Assembly: GCA_051453625.1 (NCBI GenBank)
Contig: JBOZIK010000001.1
Coordinates: 53,866,361 to 53,930,360, forward strand
Reading direction: 5' to 3'
Length of the DNA stretch: 64,000 nt
Origin: Welwitschia mirabilis
Lineage: Eukaryota; Gnetophyta; Gnetopsida; Welwitschiales
The notes below the pieces were generated by a model. It did not search any database and was not told where the DNA came from. It saw only the letters and a list, made by a program, of their open reading frames with translations. Position 1 is the stretch's first letter. The number at the start of each line of letters is the position of its first letter. Below, piece after piece: positions 44,916 through 57,899 of this stretch. Both the position numbers and the translations under genes were made by a program.

Positions 44916-47900
44916 GGATGAAGTTATTACTTTTAGAAGAAAGGTTTGCTGAATCAAAACCTCTGCCTTTAATTTCATAAACTAGTATTGCCTTTAATAA
45001 TAGTTTCTATCATCTCTGTGCTTCTGCTTCTTGCCCTGCATTCTAGGTATCGATCTTTACTCTTTGCTTTAAGCTGAAACATTGTGCGATTTTTGTTTAC
45101 CTGTGAAAACAGAATAAGTGCTCTAGTAAGATTTGATGTTCTTACTTTAAAGAAAATTCTAGTAAGGAAAACTTTTTAATCTTGGGTTTTCAAGATTTCT
45201 ATTTGCTTCATTACTTACTGATTTGGATATGCTATGACAAACTTGACTTTGCATTATTTATGATTTATGGTATCTTGAAAAAATTGACAAATGATGAGAG
45301 TTATGGTATCTTGCTATTTTTAAAGTCTTTGCAAAAGACAATAGGAACTATTTAAGTCATGTTTTTATATCTGTGAAATGATAAATATCAAAGTAAAAGG
45401 CAAGTAGGTTGAAGTTTTTGTTATGGGTTATAGTGGAAAAAAAAGAAGTACAAACTAATTATTCAGGCCACTCTTGGTAAAGACTTTTATGAAATCAAAG
45501 CCATTCATGATAAACACTAAGATACAAAAGGAAAGAGGAAGTAATTTATCTAGTGAAATAATTATCTAGAGAATGATAATTCATGGAAGCCTTATTGGAA
45601 AGTTAATAGTTGGGTAGATACATATGAAATTTTCATTTTGTTTATAGAATTATAAAATTCAAGATCCTACTTGATACATAGTCTTTAAAGCTTTGTGTTT
45701 TTCTTTTTGTGCATGAGCTCCCATCAAAATTTTCACTTTTCATCGTAATGTAACAATTTAAGAATTTTTCAGTGCTTTGTTTGCATTATTTTCAAAATTA
45801 CATACATATTCCCTTAATAATGTAGTAAACTACTATATTCTTAAGAACATTTTCTATGCTTAGGGGACTATGATTTTCAGATTACTATGAGTATCTAGTG
45901 TTTGTCTTATCTTAGTATTATGCTTTTTTTACATACCATTCATTTTAGTATCTTTTTAAGCTAAGCATGGTTCTAATACCTCAATGTGGATGTTTATTCA
46001 AGATTTAAAGAAAGTCATATTTCTAAGATGAAAAGTTGCAGATCTAAGCTAGAGTATAACCTACAAGAACAAGGAGAAAGGAATATAATGTTGCAGAGTA
46101 AAAGTTCAATATAAATATTAGTCACATAGTCTATAATTAGTCCTTATAGAGACCACTAAACATCCAATTCTCCAAACATTCATTTCTCATAATAACAAAG
46201 AAACAAGCCAACATGTTTTCAAAGCAATCATTAAATTAGAGATGTCATAGATCCTAGTGCCCTTATTAAAAATTAAGTAATCTAAATAGTGTAGTGATGC
46301 TCCATCATGTTGATGCCAAGACTCTTGAGTCTAACCATAGATTTATCATATCCTTTTTAGAATGTGTACCTCATAGATCCTATAGTTATTACAAATAATC
46401 ATTATCTATCAACCTTAGACTTTCAATTTAAAAGTTAAATGAATTAAACAAAGTCTATAAACCTAAAATATAAAGTATGATTTAAATCACAACTTACCTT
46501 TTTTCCCTCCTCTTGTAAATGACAATTTTGCGTATACTACAATGAAATTTGCAACCTACAAAAACAAGCCATTCAATTGTAGAATAACAAGAGACCTACA
46601 AACCACTTAGTTATTACTGTCCTTGAGAAGTACTCAATTCCAAGAAAACGGAATGTAATTTATTTATAAATGCTAACCTATAAAATAAGAAGAAACTTAC
46701 AAAATGATTACATTTCAACTTCATTAGAATAGATCTATAATAACTTGAAAGATAACTCAAAAATAAATGATGAAAATGGAACTTAAAAACTTCTATGCTT
46801 AGAAAATCCAAAACTCCATAGACATTGATATCAAAAAGAGATGAAAAAAAACTTTATGAACCATAGTCAAGCATGTGATTGGCTATTCCTCTCTGCTAAA
46901 GCATGTTTCTTAAAAAGTTACCTATAAATGCTAAAACCCTACCTATTAAAGTTACCTATTAAAATAAAGAAAGTAGTCTGATTGTTCCCACCATTTATGA
47001 TTCCTTAGTGCTATTATTTTACTAGAGAATCTATTCTTGGAACTAAAGCTCTTATTCCTAAACATAAACATTGATGAAAATTCTAACTGGATTTTCCTTC
47101 TTTGGGCCTACCTTATTTGCATGCTCCTACTGTGAGTTTCTTGTGTGTTTTTCAGTTATACATTTTTATCGCATCTTCTAATTCACTTTATTTTATATTT
47201 TATGCTTTGATACCACAAATTATCGATTAAAGTTTACTTTGTTAGAACTGTAAATCATGCCTTTACAAACTGTACTTTTATGAGTCAAAGTTCTTTCTGT
47301 CCTTCTGTAGATCACTTACACACTACACACCATAAATGCTAGTGTCTATAACTTCAGAAATTGGTCCTTCGGTCTACCAATTATAGTTTTAGTGCTAAAG
47401 ATGATATCCTTACATTTATTAAAGTTGTTTAATTCATAGATAGATCATCTAATGAATTTCTAGAAAAGAGAATACACATTATTTTCTAGAGAAAACTCTT
47501 CTTTTGTTTTGATGTTTTTGGCTCTAAGAGCTATCTTTAGAATAGAAGATATGCATTTTTATTTTTCTTGCTACTAAAAACTTTATCTTTAAAAGTATAA
47601 TCTAAGTTAATTTAGCTTTAAAATTGTTTAAAAAAAAAGTCAAGTATAGTTTAAGTCAATTTGAAAGCTTATCCCTAGCAATTATTCATGAGGATTGAAC
47701 ATTTTTCTTTGGTTATTCTACAAGATGCAAACTTCCTTATACATGAATGGAGGTTCCTGTAAAAAATATGAAAATAAAAACCCAGTGGCCCAGCTTACAT
47801 TATCCTTGTCATAGATAAATAGGATAAAGTGTGTGTGTTAAAATCACATCCCATAAAGTATTTAAAAAACCTTTGCAAATTTTTGGAAAGTGAATCATTT

Positions 47901-48950
47901 CTTTCTAATAGGAAAAATCCACAAGCAACCCACAAAACTAGAATTGAACTAGAGTAAAATATAGTCAAGAAAATTCTCTTGATTATTCTTGATATTTAAT
48001 TAACTGTAAATAATTATTATGAAAGGGTTTGACTCACATCCAAATCAACATGTCTTGTTTAGACATGACCTTGAGTGTAGGATATAAACTTGAAATTAGT
48101 TATGATTTATATATACATTGTGGTTTATGTATTATTAGTTAGAAGTGATAAGATTATGTATTGTTCCCAATGCTACTCCATTTGTACTTCTCTATCCAAT
48201 TTCTTAAGGTTCTAATTCTAAATTTTTGCAAATGAAACTATTGAATTCTCATGATTTATTTATTAGCAAATATTATCATTGATGCGTTCATGTGAAAATG
48301 CAATGTGCTATCTTTAAACTTCTCTTAAGATTAATCAAATTCATTCATGCTGAAGCCCTATCAAAAAAAGAGTTAAATAAGGATAACTAAATAAAATATT
48401 AGGCTGACTAAATATTTATCATAAAATTGTTTTTTAAGTTTGTTGGGTCAACCAGATGTTTTTTTTTACATCGACCGATTAAATAGCTATTTGAATTTTT
48501 ATGCACTTTTGTGCATCGAAGTTCATTTTGAATAAGATCAAGCAAATGCCAATTCATTTAAAAGTTGTTAAGACAATCAAAAATGCCTATGAAGATAAAA
48601 TAATTTAAGGTTTCTTCTTAAGGGATAATGCTTTCTCCAGAAAATCATACTTCTTTCTCTAAAGTGTTCTTCTCCTGTGGTATCTACTCCTTATTTCACT
48701 AGCTTCTACTACACTACTCCACTCATTTCCTTCTCTAATTCTTATATGCTACCAAGACAATCTAAATTTAGAAATTATTTCTTATTTAAAGGAACACATT
48801 TAGAAGGAAATTGAAGAATTATTTGAGAGCTTCTCTATTCTATTCCTAATTGAAATTGTATGAGATGAAGAATAGATCATGAGTAGAAATACAATGTAGA
48901 GATTGATTGCCCTATTAGAGATCCAAGTTCTAACTACTTCAAACTACATC

Positions 48951-48960
48951 NNNNNNNNNN
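48951..48960. other. Assembly gap (10 N)
   Basis: Placeholder gap. Confidence 0.99.
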
Positions 48961-50538
48961 AGAATGTTAGCCTATTAAACAATCGAATATTATAAGCCTA
49001 TACGATTGAGGAGAACATCACTAATGCTAAGCAAAAATAATACATCACATTGCAAATACTACTGATATCATGAGACATATTTGTATAAACACTTAAGAAA
49101 ACTAAAATAAACAAAACTATCAACAAAATGTCTACATAACTACTTTAACTTTGGACAAAGTTGAATAATTAAAAGAAGATAGAAAATTATGAACTAAAAT
49201 AAATGGGTAGTTTTTGGTAGTTATAGTTAACTACTTCAAATGTCTACATAGTTTTTCATAGTTTTTGTCATTGATCTTGCTACTTCTAGGTAACTTTTAT
49301 TTGGGATTATAATATAAGACTTATTAATATTTCTTTTTTGTGTTACATTTTAGATAAAATTCAGTACACCAACTTTCTCTCAAATCTAATAGAATTATAA
49401 TGAAGTTGATTGTTGGGTATCAATACTTGCTCATCTAAGATTAATAGAATTTTAAGTTGTATGATTTCAGGATTACCATTCTCCTAAGTTATTTTTGAAG
49501 TATGTTTATTGGGTTTTTTTTCTCTTGATATTTCCTTTTTTCTTGGTAATATGGTAATTAATAACTTAGCTTTTTCAGCACATCCATCATCATTGGTTAT
49601 CCCTTTGATATTAGAATCAATATTAATGAAATTTTCAGAAGACATAACATCCTGGTCATTTGTCTCTTGCTTTTTTGACATGACCTTTTCTTTCTGCCTA
49701 TATTTTCAAATGATAATCCTTTATATTGCTTCTTCAATGGAGCATCAAGAGTACATTTTATACTTGCATTTTTGAATAATTCCATTTCTTCATTTCTATC
49801 TACCTCCTTCATTTTCCTAGACCTTAACATTTTTTTTAATTGATTCTTGTAGTTTTAGCCATTTTATTACATGGTTCATTATTTGCATTCACTCTCACTC
49901 CATTTGCTTCTAAATCTAGGTTTATATCATCTCTTAAACATTTAGTCCCTTTGTTGTAGAATTTTTTTTCTTATATCTTCTCTTGCTCCATTATCTTCTA
50001 TAAGTAGTACTGCTTCCTACTCTACAAGAAAATCACTTAGAACAATCTCAGACCTTTTCTTCTTCCTAGTAATAAAGTTTGATATAAGCGTTGTTTTTTA
50101 TATCTTTTCATCCTTTTATACAGATTTCACTTCTTGGGGATGTGAAGCCTTTTAACATCACCAAACTTGATTATCTATGTGTAGGGGTATAGATAAGGCT
50201 ATCTTGGACCATGGAAATCCATGAATAAGAACTGCTTCTTTCAAGTTCTTCTTTGCATCTCAGTCCATCCATCAAGTTTTAATGAAGGATCTATAGCATT
50301 ACACCATATTTTTTTACACAATTACTGTATGTGAATAATTTATGTACTTTTATCTAAGGAATCCTAAGCACTTTCACAAGAGACTTTACTAATATGGTAT
50401 CCTCTTGGATATAGATTAGGAGTGTAGGCTATCAAAGCTAAGTTAGAGGAACTTTGTTTTATGATTCTTTAGTCTTAATATTTGTTTCAAAACTTGTGTA
50501 CTCACTAGCTAAATTATGCTCTGTTTTTAATCAATTTT

Positions 50539-50733
50539 ATGTGGATTGGATTCCTACATGGTCATCTAGAAAGCAATGCATTTGTCTATGTAAAGTATGT
50601 GGTAATTAAGGATGTGAACCTATTACTACCTGATAAGTGCCTTAGGAAGCATCTGGATTGTGAGGTGCTTATCTCAAAATGGAAAGAAAGGAGTTATGAA
50701 TGTATCATAGAAGAAGGAAAAAAAGTAGACTAG
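50539..50733 (+). other. Unrecognised 64-residue open frame in CACTA
   Basis: Starts MWIGFLHGHLESNAFVYVKY and ends ECIIEEGKKVD. Protein-like composition with several Cys and Lys, but no family recognised and no clear splice context. It lies 170 bases upstream of the cullin fragment. Could be another captured piece or a chance frame. Confidence 0.3.
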
Positions 50734-50898
50734 TAAAAACAGGGGAAGAAGAGGGTAGCTTAAAGAAAAGCAGGGGAAGTAACAATCTAATATGTTTTCT
50801 TTTGGAAAATTATCTGCTAGTACAATTAACCTTCATGTAGGTGATATCTTTTCTAGAGACCTAGTTTTAGATAAGATTTGAATTCACTTTAATACATG

Positions 50899-51189
50899 TA
50901 GTTTCATCTCTTTTACAATCATCTTATTGCTAATTTAAGAGCAGATCATAAAACTATTTTTGGCCTTTTAACTCTAATACAAAGAGAGAAAGTGGGAGAA
51001 GTTATGGATAGGACACTTCTTAGCCATCTCTTGAAGATGTTTATTATACTTGGAATTTATGGTGAAATCTTCCAAAAGTTATTACTTGAAGGTACTCCAA
51101 AATTTTATGCATCTAAAGGAGTGAGATATATGCAAAAAACTAATGTTCTAGAATATCTAAGATATGTAGAAGTACAGTTACTTGAATAA
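50899..51189 (+). pseudogene. Captured CULLIN4-like exon fragment inside the CACTA element
   Basis: After a possible 3' splice site (ATGTAG at 50894-50899) the frame reads FHLFYNHLIANLRADHKTI, FGLLTLIQREKVGEVMDRTL, LSHLLKMFIILGIYGEIFQK, 'FYASKGVRYMQKTNVLEYLR' and ends at a TAA at 51187. This follows, block by block, the cullin-repeat segment of plant CUL4 (HKTV.GLL..IE.ER.GEAVDRTLL.HLLKMF.ALGIY, then FYA.EG..YMQ...V..YL). Only this part of the 800-residue scaffold is present; the C-terminal cullin-homology and Nedd8 regions are missing. Substitutions at positions normally invariant and the premature end mark it as non-functional or diverged. Confidence 0.88.
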
Positions 51190-51399
51190 CATGAATAGTG
51201 CATAGTTTACTTGAAGAGGTATAGTTATTTGAGATACTAGTGATTTCATGTGATTCAATTCATTTTGATTATTAAAATTCAAAATTTTATCATAACTTCA
51301 CATTTTAGACCTATTTTAATCACATGAAATCAAGTTAAATACATTTTCAAGAGGATTTTTCTAACTCAATTTAATAGTTTTTAACTAGATCCTTTATTA

Positions 51400-53507
51400 A
51401 TTTTCGAGAATAAATTAATCTTGTAAGTTATTTTATTAACTTAATTTCCAATTTATATAGAAATTTAGATCTAACCAAAATCAAATAAATTCTTCTTCAA
51501 TTCAGATTAAAGTATTCTCAATTTTAATTCAATTTTAATTTGCAATCCTTCATTTTTTAAATGATTTTACAAATTTGTAGTTTTTTTAAATTCACATGAG
51601 AATTAAATTTGATTCCACTATTCTTCACATACTATTAAATTTAAATTTAATTAGGATTGAATATTTATTTCATTTGTTTCATCTCATAGAAAGAATATTG
51701 ATTTAAGTTTTAACTATCATGCTTAATGCAAGAAGAGGATGTTTCAACTAGAAGTACAATAAAAAATAAATTTAACTACTCTCTGATGACTTACCTCTTA
51801 AAGACAACTCTATATTTCTTTCCAACATGAATAAATTGGTGAAGCAAAAGTTGGAAATTCTAACTTCTATAAATTTTTTTATCCACAACTGATTATGTAA
51901 CCTAGACTATGCCAGAGGTTCTATGGGATGGGTACCGTTCTAAGGAAGATCTTTGTATAAGAACATCACTCTAGGAATTTGATATTATCGCATCAACTAG
52001 TAAAACTTAAAATGATATACAACTTTAAAAACTTTCATAACTACAACTGTCATTATTTTGAAGAATAAATAACACAACACCTAATGCTATAATAAGTGAT
52101 AGCCTTCTCCACAAGGCTAGCATCTTCTAATAATTAACCTTACTAAAGACATCCTTGTATTTTAGTGTAGGATAAGCCCTCCCTATATGCATTGGTTTCT
52201 TATAATGGGAAGCATCTTTATCCATAGGAAATTTAAAGCTTTATTCATTGCTAAAGCTTTATCTCTCAACACTCACCAAATCACTACTAAAATTTCATTT
52301 CATTCCTACATCATCAAAGCTTAGTTTGAAATGCAACTTTTTATTCTAAATACATAAAGCTCCTTCATTCTCTTTAATGTCCTGCTATGTAAAATTATAC
52401 AAAAGAATATTAGAAATCATTATCTCCATTTTCTTAAAGAATTAAAATGCCATGTCAAGACTACTAAAGATTGAAATGTCCTGCTATGTAAAATGTCATA
52501 TAGAAAAGAATATGTGCTTTGGATCTTAAAAACACCTTTACATTTCTATCAAAGTATACTTGTCCAAGTCTAAACTAGATTATATCGTTGTATGTTATAT
52601 ATCTACTAGTGAAATAACTCTTTTAGAAAGTCATTTTTTATAGCCTTTATAATTGTATAAATGTGATTTTTAGTTAACTAAAGGTTGAATTAATAGTAAA
52701 TTTTATTATATAGGAGGGATTCATGATAATTTTCATGATAACAAGTACATTATTACTTCTAGTCATTTTCAAGGTTTGAAACTTGTATGTAAATACACAT
52801 GAAGAGGACGAGTTTATCTTATAGTACATAGAATTTTGAAAAAACTATGGAGAAGGTGTTTGTCCTCCATGTTCAAAAAGAACATGGAAGAATTTTGGAA
52901 ATGTAGGTTGGAATCTTTTGAACCTATATTTAAAAACATCATTGAGTGAACAAAATGCACAATAAGTTGTTGAGGAATAAAGTCCAAGTGTTCTATATTG
53001 GAATGCTTGAGATGGACACTTTTGATATTAGTTAATTTCATATGATGTAAAGTAATTTGTTAAATATGTTTTGAGCTATGTATGTAAGATTTCTAGGTAT
53101 GATGTAAGAAACATGTTGAGCAATGAAAACTCATTAACTAATTGTACAACTTGTTTTGTGCTTTTTAGACACATTGATCTTAAACAATATTTAATTCTTT
53201 CCTAATGAGTCATAATACATTATAAAACTCACCTTACAACTTATGCCAAAGGTTACTCCTTCCATAGTTATTCCTTAAAATGACACAAGTAATCAGATGG
53301 CTATAGGCAAATGTGAAATGCCTAAAGAGTGTGCTGATATCTATATGGATGTTGATTTAATTGATAAAGAAAAAAATAAATTTCTTTATAGAAGACTAGC
53401 TACAACCTACTCCCTTATATACATGATGATTCTATAGCCCATCATGCTCTTGCATCTTCTTTGTTGTATAGAAATACATTGTAAGCATTGAGAGTAATTA
53501 GAACATT
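51400..53507 (+). repeat. 2.1-kb tandem duplication, unit 1
   Basis: Collinear with 53608-55640 throughout (for example AATTAATCTTGTA, GCTTAATGCAAGAAGAGGATG, ATGCCAGAGGTTCTA, CTATGTAAAATTATACAAAAG, AAGAATTTTGGAAATGTAGG against GCATTTTGGGAATGTAGG). Includes protein-like frames near 52430-52600 (LLCK.IQKNIRNHYLHF), unrecognised. Confidence 0.9.
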
Positions 53508-53607
53508 NNNNNNNNNNNNNNNNNNNNNNNNNNNNNNNNNNNNNNNNNNNNNNNNNNNNNNNNNNNNNNNNNNNNNNNNNNNNNNNNNNNNNNNNNNNNN
53601 NNNNNNN
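53508..53607. other. Assembly gap (100 N) at the junction of the 2.1-kb duplication
   Basis: Placeholder gap exactly between the two duplicated units; true distance unknown. Confidence 0.99.
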
Positions 53608-55640
53608 TTCATCAATTTTTAATAATAAATTAATCTTGTAGTGATTTTATTACCTTAATTTCCAATTTATATAGAAATTTAGATTTGATCAAAATCAAAA
53701 AAATTCTTCTTCAATTTAGATTGGATTATTCTTAAAGCTAATTCACTTTCAATTTGTAATCCTTCCATTTCTAAAATGATTTTGCTAACTTGCACTTTGG
53801 TTAAATTCACGAGAGAATTAAATATGATTCCACTGTCCTCCACATACTGTTAAATCTAAATTTAATTAGAATTTAATATTTATTTCCTTTGTTTTGACTT
53901 ACAGAAAAAATATTGATTTGACTACCATGCTTAATGCAAGAAGAGGATGTTTCAACTAGAAGTAAAAAAACAAACAAATTTTACTTCAAACTCTCTGATG
54001 ACTTGTCTCTTGAAGACAACACTATGTTCCTTTCCAACATGAACAAATTGATGAAGTATAAGTTGGAAATTCAAACTTATATAAAACATTTTGTCCATAG
54101 ATGATTATATAAACTAGGCCATGCCAGAGGTTCTACCATTTCTAACATCTCTTTAGGAATTTGGCATTATCATGCCAACTAGCAAAACTTGAAATGATAC
54201 ACAACATAAAACCTTTCATAACTATAAGTATCATTGTTCAGAAGAATAAATAACATAATACCTAATGCTATAATAAGTGTTAGCCTCCTCCATAAGGCTA
54301 ACATCTTCTAATAATCAACCTCACTAAAGACATCCTCATATTTTAGTGTAGGGAAAGCCCTCCTAATATGCCTTGATTTCTTACAATGTAAAGCATCTTT
54401 ATCCATAGGAATTTTAAAGCTTTTTTCTTTGCTAAAGATTTACCTCTAAACACTTACCAAATTACTACTGAAATTTCATATCATTCCTACATTATCAAAT
54501 CCTAGTTTGAAATGCAACTCTCCATTCCAAATACATACAAATCTTGCATTCTCTTTAATCTCCTGCTATGTAAAATTATACAAAAGAATATTAGAAATCA
54601 TTATCTCCATTTTTTTAAAGAATTAAAAGGCCATGTTAAAACTACTGAAGATTCAAATGTCCTACTATGTAAAATGTCATATAAAAAAGAATATGCGCTT
54701 TGGATCTCAAAAATACCTTTATGTTTCTATCAAAGTATCCATGTCCAAGTCTAAACTAGATTATGTCTTTATATGTTATATATCTTTTAGTGAAATAAAT
54801 CTTTTAGAAAGTTATTGTTTATACCCTTTATAACTATAGAAATGTGATTTGGGAGTCATGACAATTTTCATGATAACAAGTACATTGTTACTTCTAGCCA
54901 TTTTCAAGGTTGAAAACCTATATGTAAATGAACATGCAGAGGAAAAATTTATCTTGCAGTGCCTAGAATTTTGAAAAAACTATGAAGAAGATGATTTTCC
55001 TCCATGTCTAAAAATAATTCTGAAAGCATTTTGGGAATGTAGGTTGGAATATTTTGAACTATATTTAGAAACATCATTGAGTGAATGAAATGCATAATAC
55101 CTTTTGAGGAATAAAATCCAAGTGTTTACTATCATAATACTTGAGATGGATAGTAGTGGTATTAGTTAATTTCATATGTTGTAAAGTAGTTTGTTAAATA
55201 TGTTATGAGCTATCTATGTAAGATTTCTGGGTATGATGTAAGAAACATGTTGAGAAATGGCAACTCATCAACTAATTGTACAACTTGTTTTATGCTTTTT
55301 AGACACATTGATCTTGAATAATATTTAATTCTTTCCCACTAAGTCATAACACATTATGAAGCCTCACCTTACAACTTATGCCAAAGGCCACTCCTTTCAT
55401 AGTTATTCCTTAAAATGACACAAGTACTCAGATAGCTATAGGCAAACATTAAATGCCTCAAGTTGTGTTCTAATATCTGCATGAATGTTGATTTAATTAA
55501 TAAATAACAAAAATAAATTTATTTATAGAAGACTAGCTACAGCCTACCCCCTTATATACATGATGATTCTACAATCCCTTATGCTCCTACATCTTATTCA
55601 TTATCTAAAAAGACATTAGAGACATTAAGAGTAATTACAA
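53608..55640 (+). repeat. 2.1-kb tandem duplication, unit 2
   Basis: Second copy of 51400-53507 in the same orientation, moderately diverged with small indels. Includes the 80-residue open frame 54512-54754 (starts MQLSIPNTYKSCILF) that is broken in unit 1. Confidence 0.9.
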
Positions 55641-56150
55641 CATTGTAATTGCTATGTTGACAGTCAGTATAGTTTCCAAACTTCAATGGGTTAGATGCCA
55701 TGATATTTCCATTACTTTTCAATGCCATTTAATTGTCCACTTTCTATAGAATATTTTGTCTTATTTTAAAAGTCAGTATAGTTTAGGATAGTATTAATGT
55801 TTATAAGATTTAACTATTACTCAACCTTCCCAAACTTCATCCTTCTTGACTTAGATTATTCCATTTACAATATAGACCAGAGATCCATCTTCACATTTCA
55901 TTTGTGTACTTCGCATATTATTTATGTATCTTCTCTTGTCTAAATTTTTGAATCTGTGAGTGGAATTTTTAGATTACTATTATTCCTTATTTGTTGTCCT
56001 TTCATCATTTACATGCCCCAATTCCTTGCCATCTTATTAAGGTTAAAAGTTGTTGTGCAAGAGAGACTAGATTGTATTACACATTCCTCTCTAATCTTGC
56101 AAAAGAGTAATCTTTTGGCAAATTTTTATTTTATCTATCATGCTAACTAG

Positions 56151-56452
56151 ACTTTTTTCTTATGATTATTATTTTATTTGTTATTTAGTTATTTAGATAA
56201 GAATGCATATGGGCACTCCAAATTAGTAAGCATATTGCATGCAAATGAACTTTCACATAAGCTAAATGTCTATTAAGGACATACCCTTTTACTATGTTTT
56301 GTTTCATACATAATTCACTCAACAATTATTGCTTCAAGGACCTGGTTGTCAATCTAATAACATATAAATTTTAGTTTCATATTATTATTTACCATATTCT
56401 CATGTTTTGGTGATTTTGTTAATGTTGTTAACTTAAAAAAACCATTAAATGG
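56151..56452 (+). repeat. 302-bp tandem repeat, unit 1
   Basis: Starts ACTTTTTTCTTATGATTATT, ends CCATTAAATGG; repeated immediately at 56453-56753. Shared ACCTGGTTGTCAATCTAATA and CTCATGTTTTGGTGATTTTG. Confidence 0.95.
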
Positions 56453-56753
56453 ACTTTGTCTTATTGCTATTATTTTGTTGTTTATTTAGTTATTCAGACA
56501 AGAAGGAATATTGGCAATCCAAATTAGCAAACTTATTACATGAAAATAAATTATCATGCAAGCTTAAGGTCTGTTAAGGACATCCCCTTTTACTGTGTTT
56601 TGTTTCATAAATAATTTACTCAACAATTGTTGCCCCAAGGACCTGGTTGTCAATCTAATAGCATATAAATTTTATTTTCATATTATTATTTACCATATTC
56701 TCATGTTTTGGTGATTTTGTTAATGTTGTTAACTTATAAAAACCATTAAATGG
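56453..56753 (+). repeat. 302-bp tandem repeat, unit 2
   Basis: Head-to-tail copy of the preceding unit with few differences, more similar to it than the 2.1-kb duplicates are to each other, so a later event. Confidence 0.95.
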
Positions 56754-57782
56754 GCTTTGTGATATGCATTCTGTAAATTGTCATGTATCTGTTAATAAAT
56801 ACGTAATACAATAGCTCTGTGGGAGTCAGTGCATTACTCATGAGCTTAAAGTTAATAAAGCCAAACAAGTTATGAAAATTCACCACTTGTTGTAACCTTT
56901 TTAACATTTTTTACTGAGTTAGGAGCAAGCCATGTGCTAAGTTAATATGCTTTTCTCCTAGTTAGGAACTGTTATACCTCTATAGCAGTTGTAGGTTCTA
57001 ATCACTATTTGTTTCTATTGATAGGCATCTTCTGTTTACTTACCAATGTGTGGTTGGCGGGTTTATGAAAGAAAACTCTTTTGACCATCTGTCCTTGCTT
57101 TCATTACCATTTAACTCCAACTACTTTTTCTAAACATATCATTACCTATTTAGAAAACTTTTGGTGCTCTTTTCTAATAATTCCCATACTTTGCAACATT
57201 TTCTATGCTATGCCACAACTCACAAATGCCTATGATTACTCCTACATTGAATTGTACTTGTCTAATAAGTATTAACATATAAATTGCTTTTCATATGTTT
57301 TCTTTGAACTAAAAACTTTAGTGGAATGAGATCACATTTGAATGAGACTTCACAAAGCAATTTTTAGTTTTTAATGAATTCAAGATCTAATAGCTCTTTT
57401 AGTGAAAATTTGTTCTCATATTTCATTTTGCCTTGTTGAACACTTAGGAAAAACTATGTATTCTTCTATCAAAAATTTTATTAATAGCTTTTGCACATAT
57501 CTTGGACCCCCCACATCCATGATATAGTAGTTGAATAATCAAATTCTTTTAAACATAGTCAGTAAGTTATTATTATGGTCTATTTTCCTTGGAAAGAATG
57601 TTTGTTATATGCACCTTAACTTGTTAATTAGCTTCATGTTGAATGCATCTTTCTACTCTACATTGTTTAATATATAAATGAATTACCTTTACATTAAATT
57701 ATTTAACTCTACCCTTTCTTTTTTTCCAAATTAAAAGTGCATTAGCACTAGCAGTATTGACATTCATGGGATTCCTTTTTAG

Positions 57783-57870
57783 GGAACTTGCTGAGTTAAT
57801 GATAAAGCATGTCACGGGTATAAAGGATTCTGAAAAGCTGATATCTGGCCATGATAATCTTAACTTGCAA
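57783..57870 (+). pseudogene. Captured fragment of a plastid-type CDP-diacylglycerol synthase
   Basis: After CCTTTTTAG (57775-57782, a good 3' splice site) the frame reads ELAELMIKHVTGIKDSEKLI then SGHDNLN. This matches the D-L-T-E-S-M-I-K-R-x-A-G-V-K-D-S-x-x-L-I-P-G-H-G block of bacterial/plastid phosphatidate cytidylyltransferases (CDS4/CDS5 in plants), the signature region that binds substrate. After GH the usual GG.LDR is lost and the frame decays to a stop. Only this exon piece is visible. The enzyme normally makes CDP-diacylglycerol from CTP and phosphatidate in plastids; this fragment cannot. Confidence 0.75.
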
Positions 57871-57899
57871 TCCATCTTATATAAAATCTTATGAAATTC

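Larger units (their letters stand above)
44400..50530. other. CACTA interior, left: no recognised gene
   Basis: AT-rich with short open frames only. A reading-frame stretch at 44475-44640 (SQEERAFIGANNLVHRL..., two stops) and - strand frames at 49830-49484 (charged, Lys-rich) look somewhat protein-like but match nothing I know. 10-N gaps lie at 44906-44915 and 48951-48960. Words related to the copia LTR motif (GGGTCAACCAGATG, CATCGACCGATTA) occur near 48445-48480. Confidence 0.45.
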
